Source: Priapulus caudatus (taxonomy: Eukaryota > Priapulida > Priapulimorpha > Priapulimorphida > Priapulidae). Taken from it: DNA of 24,014 nt. The notes beneath the pieces were generated by a model that searched no databases, was not told the DNA's origin, and worked only from the letters and a program-made list of their open reading frames with translations. The DNA lies in assembly GCF_000485595.1 (NCBI RefSeq), contig NW_014578054.1:78652-102665 (forward strand), written 5' to 3'. Below, piece after piece: positions 10,286 to 20,477 of the stretch. The translations under genes were made by a program, and so were the position numbers. How positions within the stretch are numbered: the first letter of the stretch is position 1; the number at the start of each line of letters is the position of its first letter.

Positions 10286-10503
10286 TCATGAAGCGATAGA
10301 CGAGGCAGAATCCCACGGTGGCAAACACGAACACCGTGTCCCAGTGGTGGTCGTCGGTGACTGTCGACAGTCCGAGGAACATGAAGATGATTGTCTCCGC
10401 GCACGAGCTGAGCATCTTTAGCCAGTACTTGACGGTCGTGTGAGACTTCTGCGATATGTTTGCCTCGACGTACTGCCGCATGGTGATACCACAGAACGTA
10501 GCC
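10286..10503 (-). CDS. NHE exon: ATFCGITM to YRFM (TM region with AETIIF)
   Basis: 218 bases with no frame break. The acceptor CGCGGCAG precedes GGCTACGTTC. Its first base completes the GC left by the GIMA exon, giving GIMA-ATFCGITM. The donor is TTCATGA followed by GTAAGC. The translation includes MRQYVEANISQKSHTTVKY, then WLKMLSSCAETIIFMFLGLS, then FVFATVGFCLVYRF. Its glutamate in CAETIIF matches the NHE1 position linked to ion and inhibitor binding. The (TA)n run just upstream, followed further out by (GA)n and an assembly gap, gives the acceptor a poor pyrimidine tract on the sense strand. Confidence 0.95.
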
Positions 10504-10514
10504 CTGCCGCGAGA

Positions 10515-10657
<143 letters not shown>

Positions 10658-11333
10658 NNNNNNNNNNNNNNNNNNNNNNNNNNNNNNNNNNNNNNNNNNN
10701 NNNNNNNNNNNNNNNNNNNNNNNNNNNNNNNNNNNNNNNNNNNNNNNNNNNNNNNNNNNNNNNNNNNNNNNNNNNNNNNNNNNNNNNNNNNNNNNNNNNN
10801 NNNNNNNNNNNNNNNNNNNNNNNNNNNNNNNNNNNNNNNNNNNNNNNNNNNNNNNNNNNNNNNNNNNNNNNNNNNNNNNNNNNNNNNNNNNNNNNNNNNN
10901 NNNNNNNNNNNNNNNNNNNNNNNNNNNNNNNNNNNNNNNNNNNNNNNNNNNNNNNNNNNNNNNNNNNNNNNNNNNNNNNNNNNNNNNNNNNNNNNNNNNN
11001 NNNNNNNNNNNNNNNNNNNNNNNNNNNNNNNNNNNNNNNNNNNNNNNNNNNNNNNNNNNNNNNNNNNNNNNNNNNNNNNNNNNNNNNNNNNNNNNNNNNN
11101 NNNNNNNNNNNNNNNNNNNNNNNNNNNNNNNNNNNNNNNNNNNNNNNNNNNNNNNNNNNNNNNNNNNNNNNNNNNNNNNNNNNNNNNNNNNNNNNNNNNN
11201 NNNNNNNNNNNNNNNNNNNNNNNNNNNNNNNNNNNNNNNNNNNNNNNNNNNNNNNNNNNNNNNNNNNNNNNNNNNNNNNNNNNNNNNNNNNNNNNNNNNN
11301 NNNNNNNNNNNNNNNNNNNNNNNNNNNNNNNNN
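10658..11333. other. Assembly gap (676 undetermined bases)
   Basis: A run of N. The exon coding on either side joins without a missing codon (GIMA to ATFCG), so no exchanger exon need be hidden in it. Confidence 1.
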
Positions 11334-11439
11334 AATTCAGGAACAGTCTAGATCGTGCTCGGTTCACGCAGCACTGGTTGCCGTGTAAGCCTCCCGCTCC
11401 TCCCTCCCTCCCTCCCTCCTCCCTCGCCTCTCCCACACA

Positions 11440-12346
11440 GTACTACGCCATTGTATGCCGGACAGGTGGAACATCTCCGCGGTCAGGTAAGACATGTAGC
11501 CCATCAGGAACACGTAGATCGGCTCGATCACGCGCACGTGGTCCGGAGGGCCTCCCCTCCCTCCTCACTCCCCTCCTGCCCCCTCCTGCCCTCCCACACA
11601 CACATCACGCCATGATGCCTGGAACAGGCTGGACATCTCCGCGGTCAGGTAAGCACATGTAGCCCGATCTAGGACCACGCTAGAATCGGCGGCTCGATTC
11701 AACCGCCGCTGCACGTGTCCGTGAAGCAGCCATCCACCCTCCCCCTCCCTCCCTTCCCTCACCTCCCTCCCTCCCACACAGACACTCAGCCATGAGTTGC
11801 GGTACAGATGGAACATCGTTCCCCGGCGGTCAGGCTAGACATAGCCCACATTCTCCCCTTCGGCTCAGCCATAGTCACGGGCGCACCGCTGCCTCCAAGC
11901 CCGTCGTGAAGCCTCCATCCCATCCCCGCTCTGCCTCGCACCTTCCCCATCTCCGCTGCTACCGCCGTCTCCGCCTTCCTCTCGCTCCCCCCTCCCCCTC
12001 CTCCCACAGCGACACTCGACGCGACATCGATGCCCCGGTCTACAGGTGGCCTACATCCTCGCCTCCCCTCCCCGTCTTCCGCCTCACGCGGTACAGACAT
12101 GCTACACTTCTCAACCTCAGCGCGAAGACACCGTAGATCCGGCTCGAATCACCTCTCTCCCGTGAAGCCTCCCTCCCTCCTCCCTCCTCCTCCCTCCCTC
12201 CTTCCCTCCCATCCTCCCTCCCTCCCACACAGACACTCACGCCATGATGCCGGACAGGTGGAACATCTCCGCGCGTCAGCGTGAAGTACATGTAGCCTCT
12301 CAGGACACGTCCGACGGTCGATCACGCGACAGTGGTCATGTGAAGC
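11440..12346 (-). repeat. Tandem copies of the 3' half of NHE exon 12430-12689
   Basis: At least five units lie near 11440-11545, 11603-11727, 11789-11913, 12018-12172 and 12237-12346. On the minus strand each has GCTTCACGGACCACGTGCGC (FTDHVRV), then text for [20 protein letters not shown], then GGCATCATGGC, donor GTGAGTGTCTGTGTG and a GGAGGGAGG spacer. The copy nearest the gap is the cleanest; the third and fourth are badly disrupted. The 5' breakpoint is the same in four copies (plus-strand GTGAAGC joined to CCTCCCTCC), which points to a real tandem duplication and not random mis-assembly. No copy carries the preceding TGFVTR codons or a good acceptor, so these are unlikely to act as complete exons. 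Confidence 0.85.
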
Positions 12347-12429
12347 CATCCCTCCCCTCCCTCCATCCCTCCGCCTCCCATCCCTCCCTCCTCTCCCTCA
12401 CCTCCCTCCATCCCACACAGATTACTCAC

Positions 12430-12689
12430 GCGCATGATCCGAGACAGTGGAACGATCTCCGCGGTCAGGTAAGACATGTGCCCATCAGGCAAAAACACGT
12501 AGATCGCTCGATCACGCGCACGTGGTCCGTGAAGCGAGTCACGAAACCCGTGAGCATGCCGAAGATGACTCCGATGAGGGTTCCGCCGAGGCCGACAACG
12601 ACGAAGGAACATATCCCGGCGATGATGTCGACGGCACGGATGTTGGTAAGGCCGATCTCCACGTACGCTTCAAACATGTGATAGAGCAC
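12430..12689 (-). CDS. NHE exon: VLYHMFEAY to GIMA (membrane segment)
   Basis: The acceptor is ACATTGTTTCAG before GTGCTCTATCAC; the donor is ATCATGCGC followed by GTGAGT at 12429-12424. The translation begins VLYHMFEAYVEIGLTNIRAV and contains the hydrophobic segment GICSFVVVGLGGTLIGVIFG, then TRFTDHVRVIE. After that the frame breaks repeatedly. Comparison with the cleaner copies at 11440-12346 places one-base indels in [20 protein letters not shown] and GIMA. The expected reading there is [20 protein letters not shown]. The indels are probably sequence error, since neighbouring exons are intact. A decayed exon is the alternative. Both edges of this exon are tandemly amplified nearby. Confidence 0.9.
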
Positions 12690-14960
12690 CTGAAACAATG
12701 TTAGCATGTGTTAGAGCTGTGTACGCTTCAAACATGTGATAGAGCACCTGAAACAATGTTAGCATGTGTTAGAGCTGTGTACGCTTCAAACATGTGATAG
12801 AGCACCTGAAACAATGTTAGATGTGTTAGAGTGTGTACGCTTCAAACATGTGATGAGGCACCTGAAACAATGTTAGCATGCTGTAGAGCTGTGTACGCCT
12901 TCAAACCATGTGATTAAGAGCACCTGCAAACATGTGTAGCATGTGTTAGAGCTGGGTACGCTTCAACATGGTGATAGCGCACCTGAAACAATCGTAAGCA
13001 TGTGTTGAGCTGTGTACGTTCTTTCAAAACAGGTGATAGCGCACCTGAAATACAATGTTAGCATGTGTTAGCAGACTGTGTCCGCTTCAAACATGTGATA
13101 GAGCACACTGAAACAATGTTAGCAGTGTGGTTAGAGCTGGGTACGCATTTCAAACATGTGATAGAGCACCTGAAACAATGGTTAGCATGTGTTAGAGCCG
13201 TGTACGTTCAACATGTGATAGATGCACCGTGAAAAGCAATATTAGCATGTGGTTACGAGCGTGTGTACGCTTCAAAACATGCTGAATAGAGCCCTGAAAC
13301 AATCGTTAGCCATGTGTTAGACTGTGTACGCCTTCAAACATGTGATAGAGCACCTGAAACGATATTAGGCATGTGTTAGAGCTGGTACCGCTTCAAACAA
13401 GTGTGATAGAGCACCTGAAACAATGTTAGACACGTGTTAGGCTGTGTTACTTCTTCAACATGTATAGCGCCCTGAAACAATGTTAGCATGTGTTAGGCTG
13501 TGTACGCTTCAAACATGTGTAGAGCACCACTGAAACAATGTTAGCATGTGTGTAGAGCTGTGTACGATTCAAACATGTGATAGAGCACGCTGAAACAATG
13601 TTAGATGTGTTTGAGTTGTGTTACGCTTCAACATGTGATAGGAGCACCTGAAAACAATAATTAGCACTCCTGTGTTTAGAGCTGTGTACGCTTCAACATG
13701 TGATAGAGCACCTGAAACGCATGTTAGCATGTGTTAGAGCTGTGTTACGCTTCAAACATGTCGATAGAGCACTGAAACAATATTAGAGGTTTGAGCTGTG
13801 ATACGTCAAACATGTGATAGTAGCACCTGAAACAAATGTTAAGCACGTGTTAGAGCGTGTGTACGCTTCAAACATGTGAATAGAGCACCTGAAAACAATG
13901 TTAAAGCAGTGTTAGAGCTTGTGTACCTTCAACATGTGATAGAGCACCTGAACATAGTTAAGCATGGTGTTAGAAGCTGTGTACCGCTTCAACATGTGAT
14001 AAGAGCCACCTGAGAACAGTGCAGCGTGTTAGAGCTGTGTACGCTTACAACATGTGATAGAGCACATCCTGACAACCAATGTTCAGCAGTTGGTCTAAGA
14101 GCTGTGTACGCTTCAAACAATATGACAGCGCAACTAAAACATGTTAATTGTTCAGGCTGTGTACGCTTCAAACATGTGATAGAGCACCTGAAACAATGTT
14201 AGCATGTGTTAGAGCTGTGTACGCTTCAAACATGTGATAGAGCACCTGAAACAATGTTAGCATGTGTTAGAGCTGTGTGTACGCATTCAAACAGTGGGAT
14301 AGCGCACTGGAAACAATGTTAGGCATGTGTTAGAAGGCTGTGTACGCTTCAAACTGCTGATACGAGTACGGAACAATGTTAGCAATGCGTTAGCAGCTGG
14401 TCTACGCTTCAAACATTGTGATAGAGCACGAAACAATGTTTAATGTGTTAGAGCTGTGACGACTTCAAAACATGTGAATAGAGCATCTGAAAAATATGTA
14501 GCATGTGTTAGAGCTGTGTACGCTTCAGACATGTGATAGCAGACCACGAAACAATGTTAGAATGTGTTAGAGACTGTGTACGACTTCAACAAGTGTGATA
14601 GCAGCACCTGAAACAATGTTTGAATGTGTTAAGCACGTGTAACGCCATTAAACATGTGATAGAGCACCTGAACAATACTTGCATGTCGTTAGAGCTGCTG
14701 TACGCCTTCAAACATGTGATAGGAGCACTGAAACAATGTTAGCCATGTGTTAGAGCTGTGTACGCTTCAAACACGTGAAATCAGAAGCCCTGAAACAATG
14801 TTAACATGTGTTAAAGCTGTGTAGGCTACAAACATGTGATAGAGCACCTGAAACAATGTTAGCATGTGTTAGAGCTGTGTACACTTCAAAATGTGAAGAG
14901 CATCTGCAATGGTAACATATGTAACATTGGTGTTCCCTTCAAACGTGTGATAAAGCACCA
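12690..14960 (-). repeat. 58-bp minisatellite built from an NHE splice acceptor, about 38 copies
   Basis: The plus-strand unit begins GTGTACGCTTCAAACATGTG, continues ATAGAGCACCTGAAACAATG and ends TTAGCATGTGTTAGAGCT. Read on the minus strand, each unit holds TGCTAACATTGTTTCAG (branch-point-like sequence plus acceptor) and then the first 27 bases of exon 12430-12689 (VLYHMFEAY). The first unit merges into the true exon. Copies at about 12690-12810, 14150-14275 and 14825-14884 are near-perfect. The rest differ largely by single-base indels. A diverged fringe extends to about 14960. 58 is not a multiple of three, so units could not be retained as a neutral in-frame insert except in threes. Confidence 0.95.
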
Positions 14961-15162
14961 TGCAATACAGTATCTACCTTTACAATTCTTTTTCGATTTT
15001 TTGTCTGAAAAAAAATGCATTTTCATGAAACATCCTCACGAAACATTCTAAGTATTGGAACAAACATTAACCACAATAGTATCTCGTAATTTTTTCTCTT
15101 TGCTTTATGCATCATTATTTACTACTACCCGTTAACGTCCTCCAAAACAGAGTAACAGATTA
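14961..15162. other. No feature seen
   Basis: AT-rich DNA between the minisatellite and the palindrome. No exon recognised. Confidence 0.4.
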
Positions 15163-15204
15163 TCAAGAGTAGATAATAACACATGTGTTATTATCTACTC
15201 TTGA
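15163..15204. repeat. Perfect 42-bp palindrome
   Basis: TCAAGAGTAGATAATAACAC is followed directly by its mirror, with centre ACATGT and no spacer. It could extrude as a cruciform or be the remnant of a tiny foldback element. Confidence 0.95.
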
Positions 15205-15594
15205 AATTATGCAATCATCTCTCTCGTCGAGTCTCCAATCTTATGATGCCTGACGACTTATAGCTAGTTATCGTAAGACAGATGCCATGCTTAGACATGA
15301 CATCTCCCAATAGAAAGCTAGGTAATATGGATTAGCTTGCCTCTGAATACATAGCCGAGTAGCAGGGCAATGTATGCGTAGGGATTCTAGTGCCCCATGA
15401 TCATCGACCAATACTAAATCATACGCGACAGACATGATTAAAAATAGTCTTCACCCGCGGAGCGAATCATGTCAACAACCGGTTACCGATTGCAGCGGCC
15501 CTGCTGTTGAATGCCCGTCATTAGCCTTTGATGAGCATGCCAGCGTTCAGCCGTTGTTAAGCACGGAACAGCATAGAAGCATGTCTACCGTGAC
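15205..15594. other. No gene recognised
   Basis: Mixed composition. A plus-strand 82-residue frame at 15434-15682 has no known similarity and ends inside a hairpin and GA tract. It is left uncalled. Confidence 0.4.
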
Positions 15595-15667
15595 TCTAGA
15601 ACTAGAACTACAGCCCTTCGCCAATAGCCCACAGGCCTGTGGCAGAGCGACGGGCTATAGTTCTAGA
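15595..15667. repeat. Nested inverted repeat
   Basis: TCTAGAACTAGAACTACAGC at the left faces GGGCTATAGTTCTAGA at the right. Between them sits a perfect 14-bp palindrome, CCACAGGCCTGTGG (15629-15642). A long imperfect hairpin is possible; function unknown. Confidence 0.75.
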
Positions 15668-15674
15668 GATAGTT

Positions 15675-15990
15675 ATCTCTAGGAGGGGAGATAATAGGAG
15701 GGAGAGAGGGACAGGGAGGGAGGAGGGAGGAGGGAGGAGGGAGGGAGCCGAGAGAGGCAGGGAGGAAGGAAGGGAGGAGGGAGGGAGGGGAGGAGGGAGG
15801 GAGGGGAGAGACAGGAGGGGAGGAGGGAGGGAGAGGAGGAGGTTAGGAGGAGGGAGGGAGTGGGGATAGGGAGGGAGAAGGGAGAGGAGAGGGCCAGCGA
15901 AGGAGCTGTGAGGTTGAAAGAGGGAGAGTGAGTGAGAGATGGAATGAGGGGAGATGAGAGGGAGAAAAAGGAAGAGAGAAAGAGAATCGT
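15675..15990 (+). repeat. GA/GGA-rich purine tract
   Basis: About 315 bases of GGAGGGA and GAGGAGG with few pyrimidines, like 1131-2240. Arg/Glu/Gly and Ser/Leu/Pro frames are artefacts. Confidence 0.9.
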
Positions 15991-16186
15991 GACCCGTGCG
16001 TGCATATTTGGTTTTGATATTCCGTGCTATTACGTATATTATGTGTATATTATGTGGGGAGCAATCGCTTTTTGGTAAGGTCGCCAACTTTCTTTACAAA
16101 CAGGCTGGTCTTACTGAGCAGTAAGTTGTAGTTTAAATGCAAACTGCATTAAACACGCATTGTTGAAAGACTTACAGTTAAGCTGG

Positions 16187-16335
16187 GTTTGCACTATCAA
16201 CTTTTAGTAGTAAATTTGACGAGTTGATCAACTTTTCAACTTTTTAAACAAATGTCGGCAGTGTAAACGCAAAAGTTGAGTGCTCAACTAATTAATATCA
16301 AGTTATTAATTAGTTGAGAAAATAGAACGCATGTT
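16187..16335. repeat. Inverted-repeat segment, possible MITE fragment
   Basis: Contains several AACTTTT/AAAAGTTGA inversions and a perfect 14-bp stem, CTCAACTAATTAAT (16283-16296) and ATTAATTAGTTGAG (16305-16318), with an 8-base loop. No coding capacity. Ends not defined. Confidence 0.6.
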
Positions 16336-16433
16336 AAAATGTATAGTTGATAACCTGCAACATGTGTTAGATGAATTGTAATATGCGTTACACCATCGAT
16401 ATCATGCGCTAGATAAACTGTGATATCATTATA

Positions 16434-16576
16434 TCAGGAGTAAGATAATATAGGATCCAATATTATATATAAGATATAATAATGGATATATATATAGGAT
16501 ATATATATATATCTATATATATCTATAATATAAGATCCTATATTATATAATATATCCTATATTATCTTACTCGTGA
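16434..16576. repeat. AT-rich palindromic element
   Basis: The outer stem is TCAGGAGTAAGATAATATAG onward (16434-16456) against its complement at 16554-16576, 23 bp with one mismatch. The interior is TATATA-rich and also self-complementary. The terminal TCAGGAGT resembles the palindrome at 21532 and loosely the one at 15163. A single N lies downstream at 16657. Confidence 0.8.
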
Positions 16577-16666
16577 TTATATGTGATGGACCACCCATTG
16601 TAACATGTGCAAAACCATCCGTAATGTTATAGATGCTCCATAACGTTATGTTATAGNGGATTAGAA

Positions 16667-16715
16667 TTATCAATCATTAATCATTAATCATTAATGATAT
16701 CAAAGATATCAATCC
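16667..16715 (+). repeat. ATCATTA short tandem repeat
   Basis: Three to four copies of AATCATT followed by ATGATATCAAAGATATCAAT, which is self-complementary in part. Confidence 0.7.
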
Positions 16716-16795
16716 TAATGAAGCGTTAGCCGAAAGAAAAGAGAAACAAGAACATTTCCGTGGATACTGAATCGGCCGGTTTAACTTCAACAACA

Positions 16796-17281
16796 ATGGC
16801 GGCCGCTAACGTGAGCAACGAGGTCACAAATGCTGAACTCAAAGAACACATCTATGTTGGTTTCGAAGAAGTAAAGCAAAAAGTAACACAGTTAACGGAA
16901 AGGATCGACAGTTTGGAAGTGGACGTCGACAATGTGAAAAAGGCGCAAAACGAAACTCAAGAACAAATGCAAACGGTGAAAGGAGAAATTAACGATCTTC
17001 GGCAGTCATTGCTTGTGGCCCAAACACATAGACGCAAGTACAATCTACTTATCTACGGAGTTGAAGGCCACGAAACCTCACCGGCAGGAACGATTGCGCG
17101 CGTGCGAAAATTCGCTGTTGAACATCTACAGTACGAAGAAGGCGACGCAAAACGTCTGGCCGCGAGGCGTTTGAGACGAGGAAAAACGGTGAACTACAGG
17201 CAAGAGTCGTCGAGCGGAGGACGGACATTTTCATCGAAACAAGAAAGAAACAGTGCGGACTCTTGGAAAAAGAAAGAATGA
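16796..17281 (+). CDS. Retrotransposon ORF1-like protein fragment, 161 aa
   Basis: I start at the ATG at 16796 (CAACAATGG, MAAANVSNEV) because the open frame upstream lacks an ATG. Residues about 15-80 (ELKEHIYVGFEEVKQKV...) form a heptad-rich, charged coiled coil. They are followed by THRRKYNLLIYGVEGHE. Coiled coil then RR-x-NLLIYG is the layout of ORF1 proteins of L1-like non-LTR retrotransposons, where this motif opens the RRM domain. The expected C-terminal RRM strands and basic domain are not recognisable: after about residue 125 the sequence turns into Arg/Ser/Lys-rich text, which suggests a frameshift or decay. No reverse transcriptase ORF follows. It could also be a single-copy coiled-coil gene fragment. 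Confidence 0.55.
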   Translation: MAAANVSNEVTNAELKEHIYVGFEEVKQKVTQLTERIDSLEVDVDNVKKAQNETQEQMQTVKGEINDLRQSLLVAQTHRRKYNLLIYGVEGHETSPAGTIARVRKFAVEHLQYEEGDAKRLAARRLRRGKTVNYRQESSSGGRTFSSKQERNSADSWKKKE

Positions 17282-18860
17282 CCGAACAATAATATCATTA
17301 TCAGTGAAGTATTAATAGTTCTAAAAATGGCGGGTTTCGAAAATCGTATATACGGTCAAGTTTATTTGTTTGTTTTTGTTTTTTTATATTCGGTTTTAAA
17401 TGTTTAGTCGGATAAATCGCAACCTGATTTCACATTCAGAGAAGACGAATTTTTTTACCGTAATAACTATTCGCTGATACACGCAGGCAGTAAATCAGCA
17501 GTTCTTTGACCACACGTATAAATAGTACGTACATTACTAGTACTTCGTATATTTCGGTATTCTACGTACCCATTACGGCATTAGGCATTACACTATTTAA
17601 TTTTCAACTGTTACTAACGAAGTCATAAATGTTGAGGTGCGTAAACAAATTTCTGCAAGATAGTAGCCTTAATAATGTCGCCTGTTTTTTCTATCACTTT
17701 TCTACAACACTTTATAATTCATTCAGCTGTATTCACTATTGTATTAGATACACGATTAAGGTATTTTCAACACAAAATACTTCATCGTATCCTTGCCACA
17801 AACAAATTTCTTGCCCTCATAAACATCAACGACTCAGATAAATGCACAGGCGTACCAGGCCATTGGAAGGGCGTTTCAATAAAATATAATGGCTAACTAA
17901 ATACGAATCTATTAACTAGCACAATTCTTAATGTTTCTATACTCTGCTTTCCCATTATTGGCCGCAGTTTCCTGTAAATTCGTCCAAATCCTACGTCGCA
18001 ACCATATACGCTGCGGCGCCATTGCTTCGCGACTGTTGCACGCTTACACTAAGATGCAAATTAGGCGGGAAAAGACCATCCTTAATTTGCTGCGGTTAAA
18101 GCATATCTAAAATACATCATGGAAGTAGAAAAATATATAGCAATAACAAACAACAGATTTTACAAGTTTTATGGCAAATGAGCAATTTTATTTCACAATT
18201 TATAGTATAAGGACGTAACATAGAACATATATAAGCATATACATCTATAAAACTATGCACGAACTTTGAACAAGAGAAAACAATTGCTATGTTCAATGTA
18301 CATAACTATTTGAGAATTATTTACCTGTGAACGACATTTACCTGTGTTGGAAATGTACACCATCATATATGTAAACCATCTCATATAAGCATTAAAACAA
18401 TATGTTCGTATCATCTGTAATGTGATTACCATCACAATACTATCTGATCTTGTGTAGCATATTCTATACATGTATGTATATGCATTTTTGGAAATAAAGT
18501 ACATTATAAAAATATATATATATATAGAACAATACCAAATATAAACAATAATATAAGTGTGCGCGCAGCGTAAATTGGGTGTTTGTCTGACCGCCCCTAA
18601 GCCATAATACACACACATGATATAATATTCACAAAGCAGTCACAGAAGGAATGTCTTCCAGTTCCGGCTTACCACAAGACCGACGCCTTGCTACAAGGTT
18701 AACAAGTTACTATACAAGGTTAACAAGCACGAGGCGTGATCGGATTGACTAATAAACCAGCAACGCTTATTTATAATTATAATTTAATACTTTTAATTTT
18801 ATAATTATTATAATTTTATAATTTTAATTTTTAACTTTATAATTTCAATACGTAAGCAAA
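17282..18860. other. Non-coding AT-rich stretch
   Basis: No gene recognised. Notable items are a TATATATA run near 18511-18528, a duplicated CAAGGTTAACAAG near 18693 and 18715, and an AT-only stretch of TTTTATAATT-type repeats at about 18765-18848. Tyr/Ile-rich frames on the minus strand are compositional. Confidence 0.55.
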
Positions 18861-18993
18861 GTTTCTGACGTGAAACCTGAGTGCATTATAATTTTTGAGT
18901 TATCTATGATATTATGGCGGTGCCTCTGGCTCTCAGTGCCAGGTGAATTTCTAAGTGTTTATCTTGCAGTAGTGTACACGCTGTGGACACGCA

Positions 18994-19055
18994 TATGTGC
19001 AGACACACGCAAGCATATTCACGTACACGCACGCACCCACGCACGTGCACACGCA
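18994..19055 (+). repeat. CACG-rich simple repeat
   Basis: A short ACACGCAAGC...ACGCACGCACCCACGCACGTG run, similar in composition to the core of the foldback at 4400-5065. Confidence 0.7.
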
Positions 19056-19135
19056 GTTCAACATCAAGATAAAAAAATCTAGGCCACGATATAAATTTAC
19101 CCGTAATATATGTTTACATTAGGAACAGTTCAAAC

Positions 19136-19990
19136 GTGCACGTGATATCAAACGTTAGACACGTGCACGTGAAACCAAACGTTAGACACGTGCACGTGAT
19201 AAGAAACGTTAAACACGTGCACGTGAATCCAAACGTTAAACACGTGCATGTGAAACCAAACGTTAAACACGTGCACGTGATACGAAACGCTAGACACGTG
19301 CATGTGATACGGCACGTTAAACACGTGCACGTCATACGAAACGTTAGACACGTGCACGTGATACGAAACGTTAGACACGTGCAAGTGAAACCAAACGTTA
19401 AACACGTGCACGTGAAACCAAACGTTAGACACGTGCACGTGATACGAAACGTTAAACACGTGCACGTGATATGAAACGTTAGACACGTGCACGTGAAACC
19501 AAACGTTAGACACGTGCACGTGATACGAAACGTTGGACACGTGCACGTGATACGAAACGTTAGACACGTGCACGTGATACGAAACGTTAAACACGTGCAC
19601 GTGATATGAAACGTTAGACACGTGCACGTGAAACCAAACGTTAGACACGTGCACGTGATACGAAACGTTGGATATCACGTGCACGTGTTTAACGTTTCGT
19701 ATCACGTGCACGTGTCCAACGTTTCGTATCACGTGCACGTGTCCAACGTTTCATATCACGTGCACGTGTTTAACGTTTCGTATCACGTGCACGTGCGAAA
19801 CGTTAAACACGTGCACGTGATATGAAACGTTGGACACGTGCACGTGATACGATACGTTAAACACGTGCACGTGATACGAAACGTTAGACACGTGCACGTG
19901 ATACGAAACGTTAAACACGTGCACGTGATACGAAACGTTAGACACGTGCACGTGAAACCAAACGTTAAACACGTGCACGTGATATGAAAC
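19136..19990. repeat. 27-bp minisatellite with double CACGTG per unit, about 31 copies
   Basis: Each unit holds the self-complementary CACGTGCACGTG followed by a 15-base linker, mainly ATACGAAACGTTAGA or AAACCAAACGTTAAA. Variation between copies is almost all substitution, without indels. Linker variants recur in a fixed order over about five units (19461 onward and again from about 19596), so there is a higher-order repeat near 135 bp. Copies at about 19672-19795 are inverted. His/Val frames across the array are artefacts. Confidence 0.95.
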
Positions 19991-20477
19991 AGCCCGAATA
20001 CACACGATCCAATACGGATATCGACAACTGCACACAGACTGAAGCTCTGCTCATCAATAATCGATTGATTCGTACGTGTCTACGCCCGCGAATATTGATT
20101 ATCCTAGAATTTACTTATGGCGGCAATCGATAGCAGCTGTGATGAAATGGATTGATGAGTGGGCGTGGATGCAAACCTCTCGAGATATCACTTAACCTTT
20201 AGTAGGCTGTAACTTTAACACACAATGAATGCTCACTGACTGCATATAGCGTCTCGCAAAATCATTAATAGGCGAGCCAGTGACACGAGTGTGAGACCAG
20301 TGCGTTGCACCTAGTCCAGTATCAGACACTTGCGTTTATTATCGCAATTAATTATCCATTGGCGTTATGAAATCATGTACGCGGGTAATTCCATCGCTAC
20401 TATTTCTGCGAATATTTGTCAGTATGGATCCCCTGTATTGTCAGAGTTGCGGTAAGTAGGGGGTTGGCTCCAATTTC
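19991..20477. other. No gene recognised
   Basis: Unique-looking DNA with several GATT/AATC and ATCGATTGAT steps. No exon or repeat that I can define. Confidence 0.4.

Noticed and set aside
11440-12346. Cluster of mutually exclusive NHE exons
   Set aside because: Copies start in mid-exon at a shared breakpoint without a pyrimidine tract before the junction, and several are badly frame-broken, so a set of working alternative exons is not supported.
15434-15682. 82-residue plus-strand frame
   Set aside because: No family similarity that I recognise; its end falls inside a hairpin and purine tract.
18253-18618. 121-residue minus-strand frame rich in Tyr and Ile
   Set aside because: AT-rich composition, no recognisable motif, no splice or expression context.
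19136-19990. CRISPR-like array
   Set aside because: Units are contiguous with only 15-base near-identical linkers and no unique spacers; the context is eukaryotic and no cas-like gene is present.
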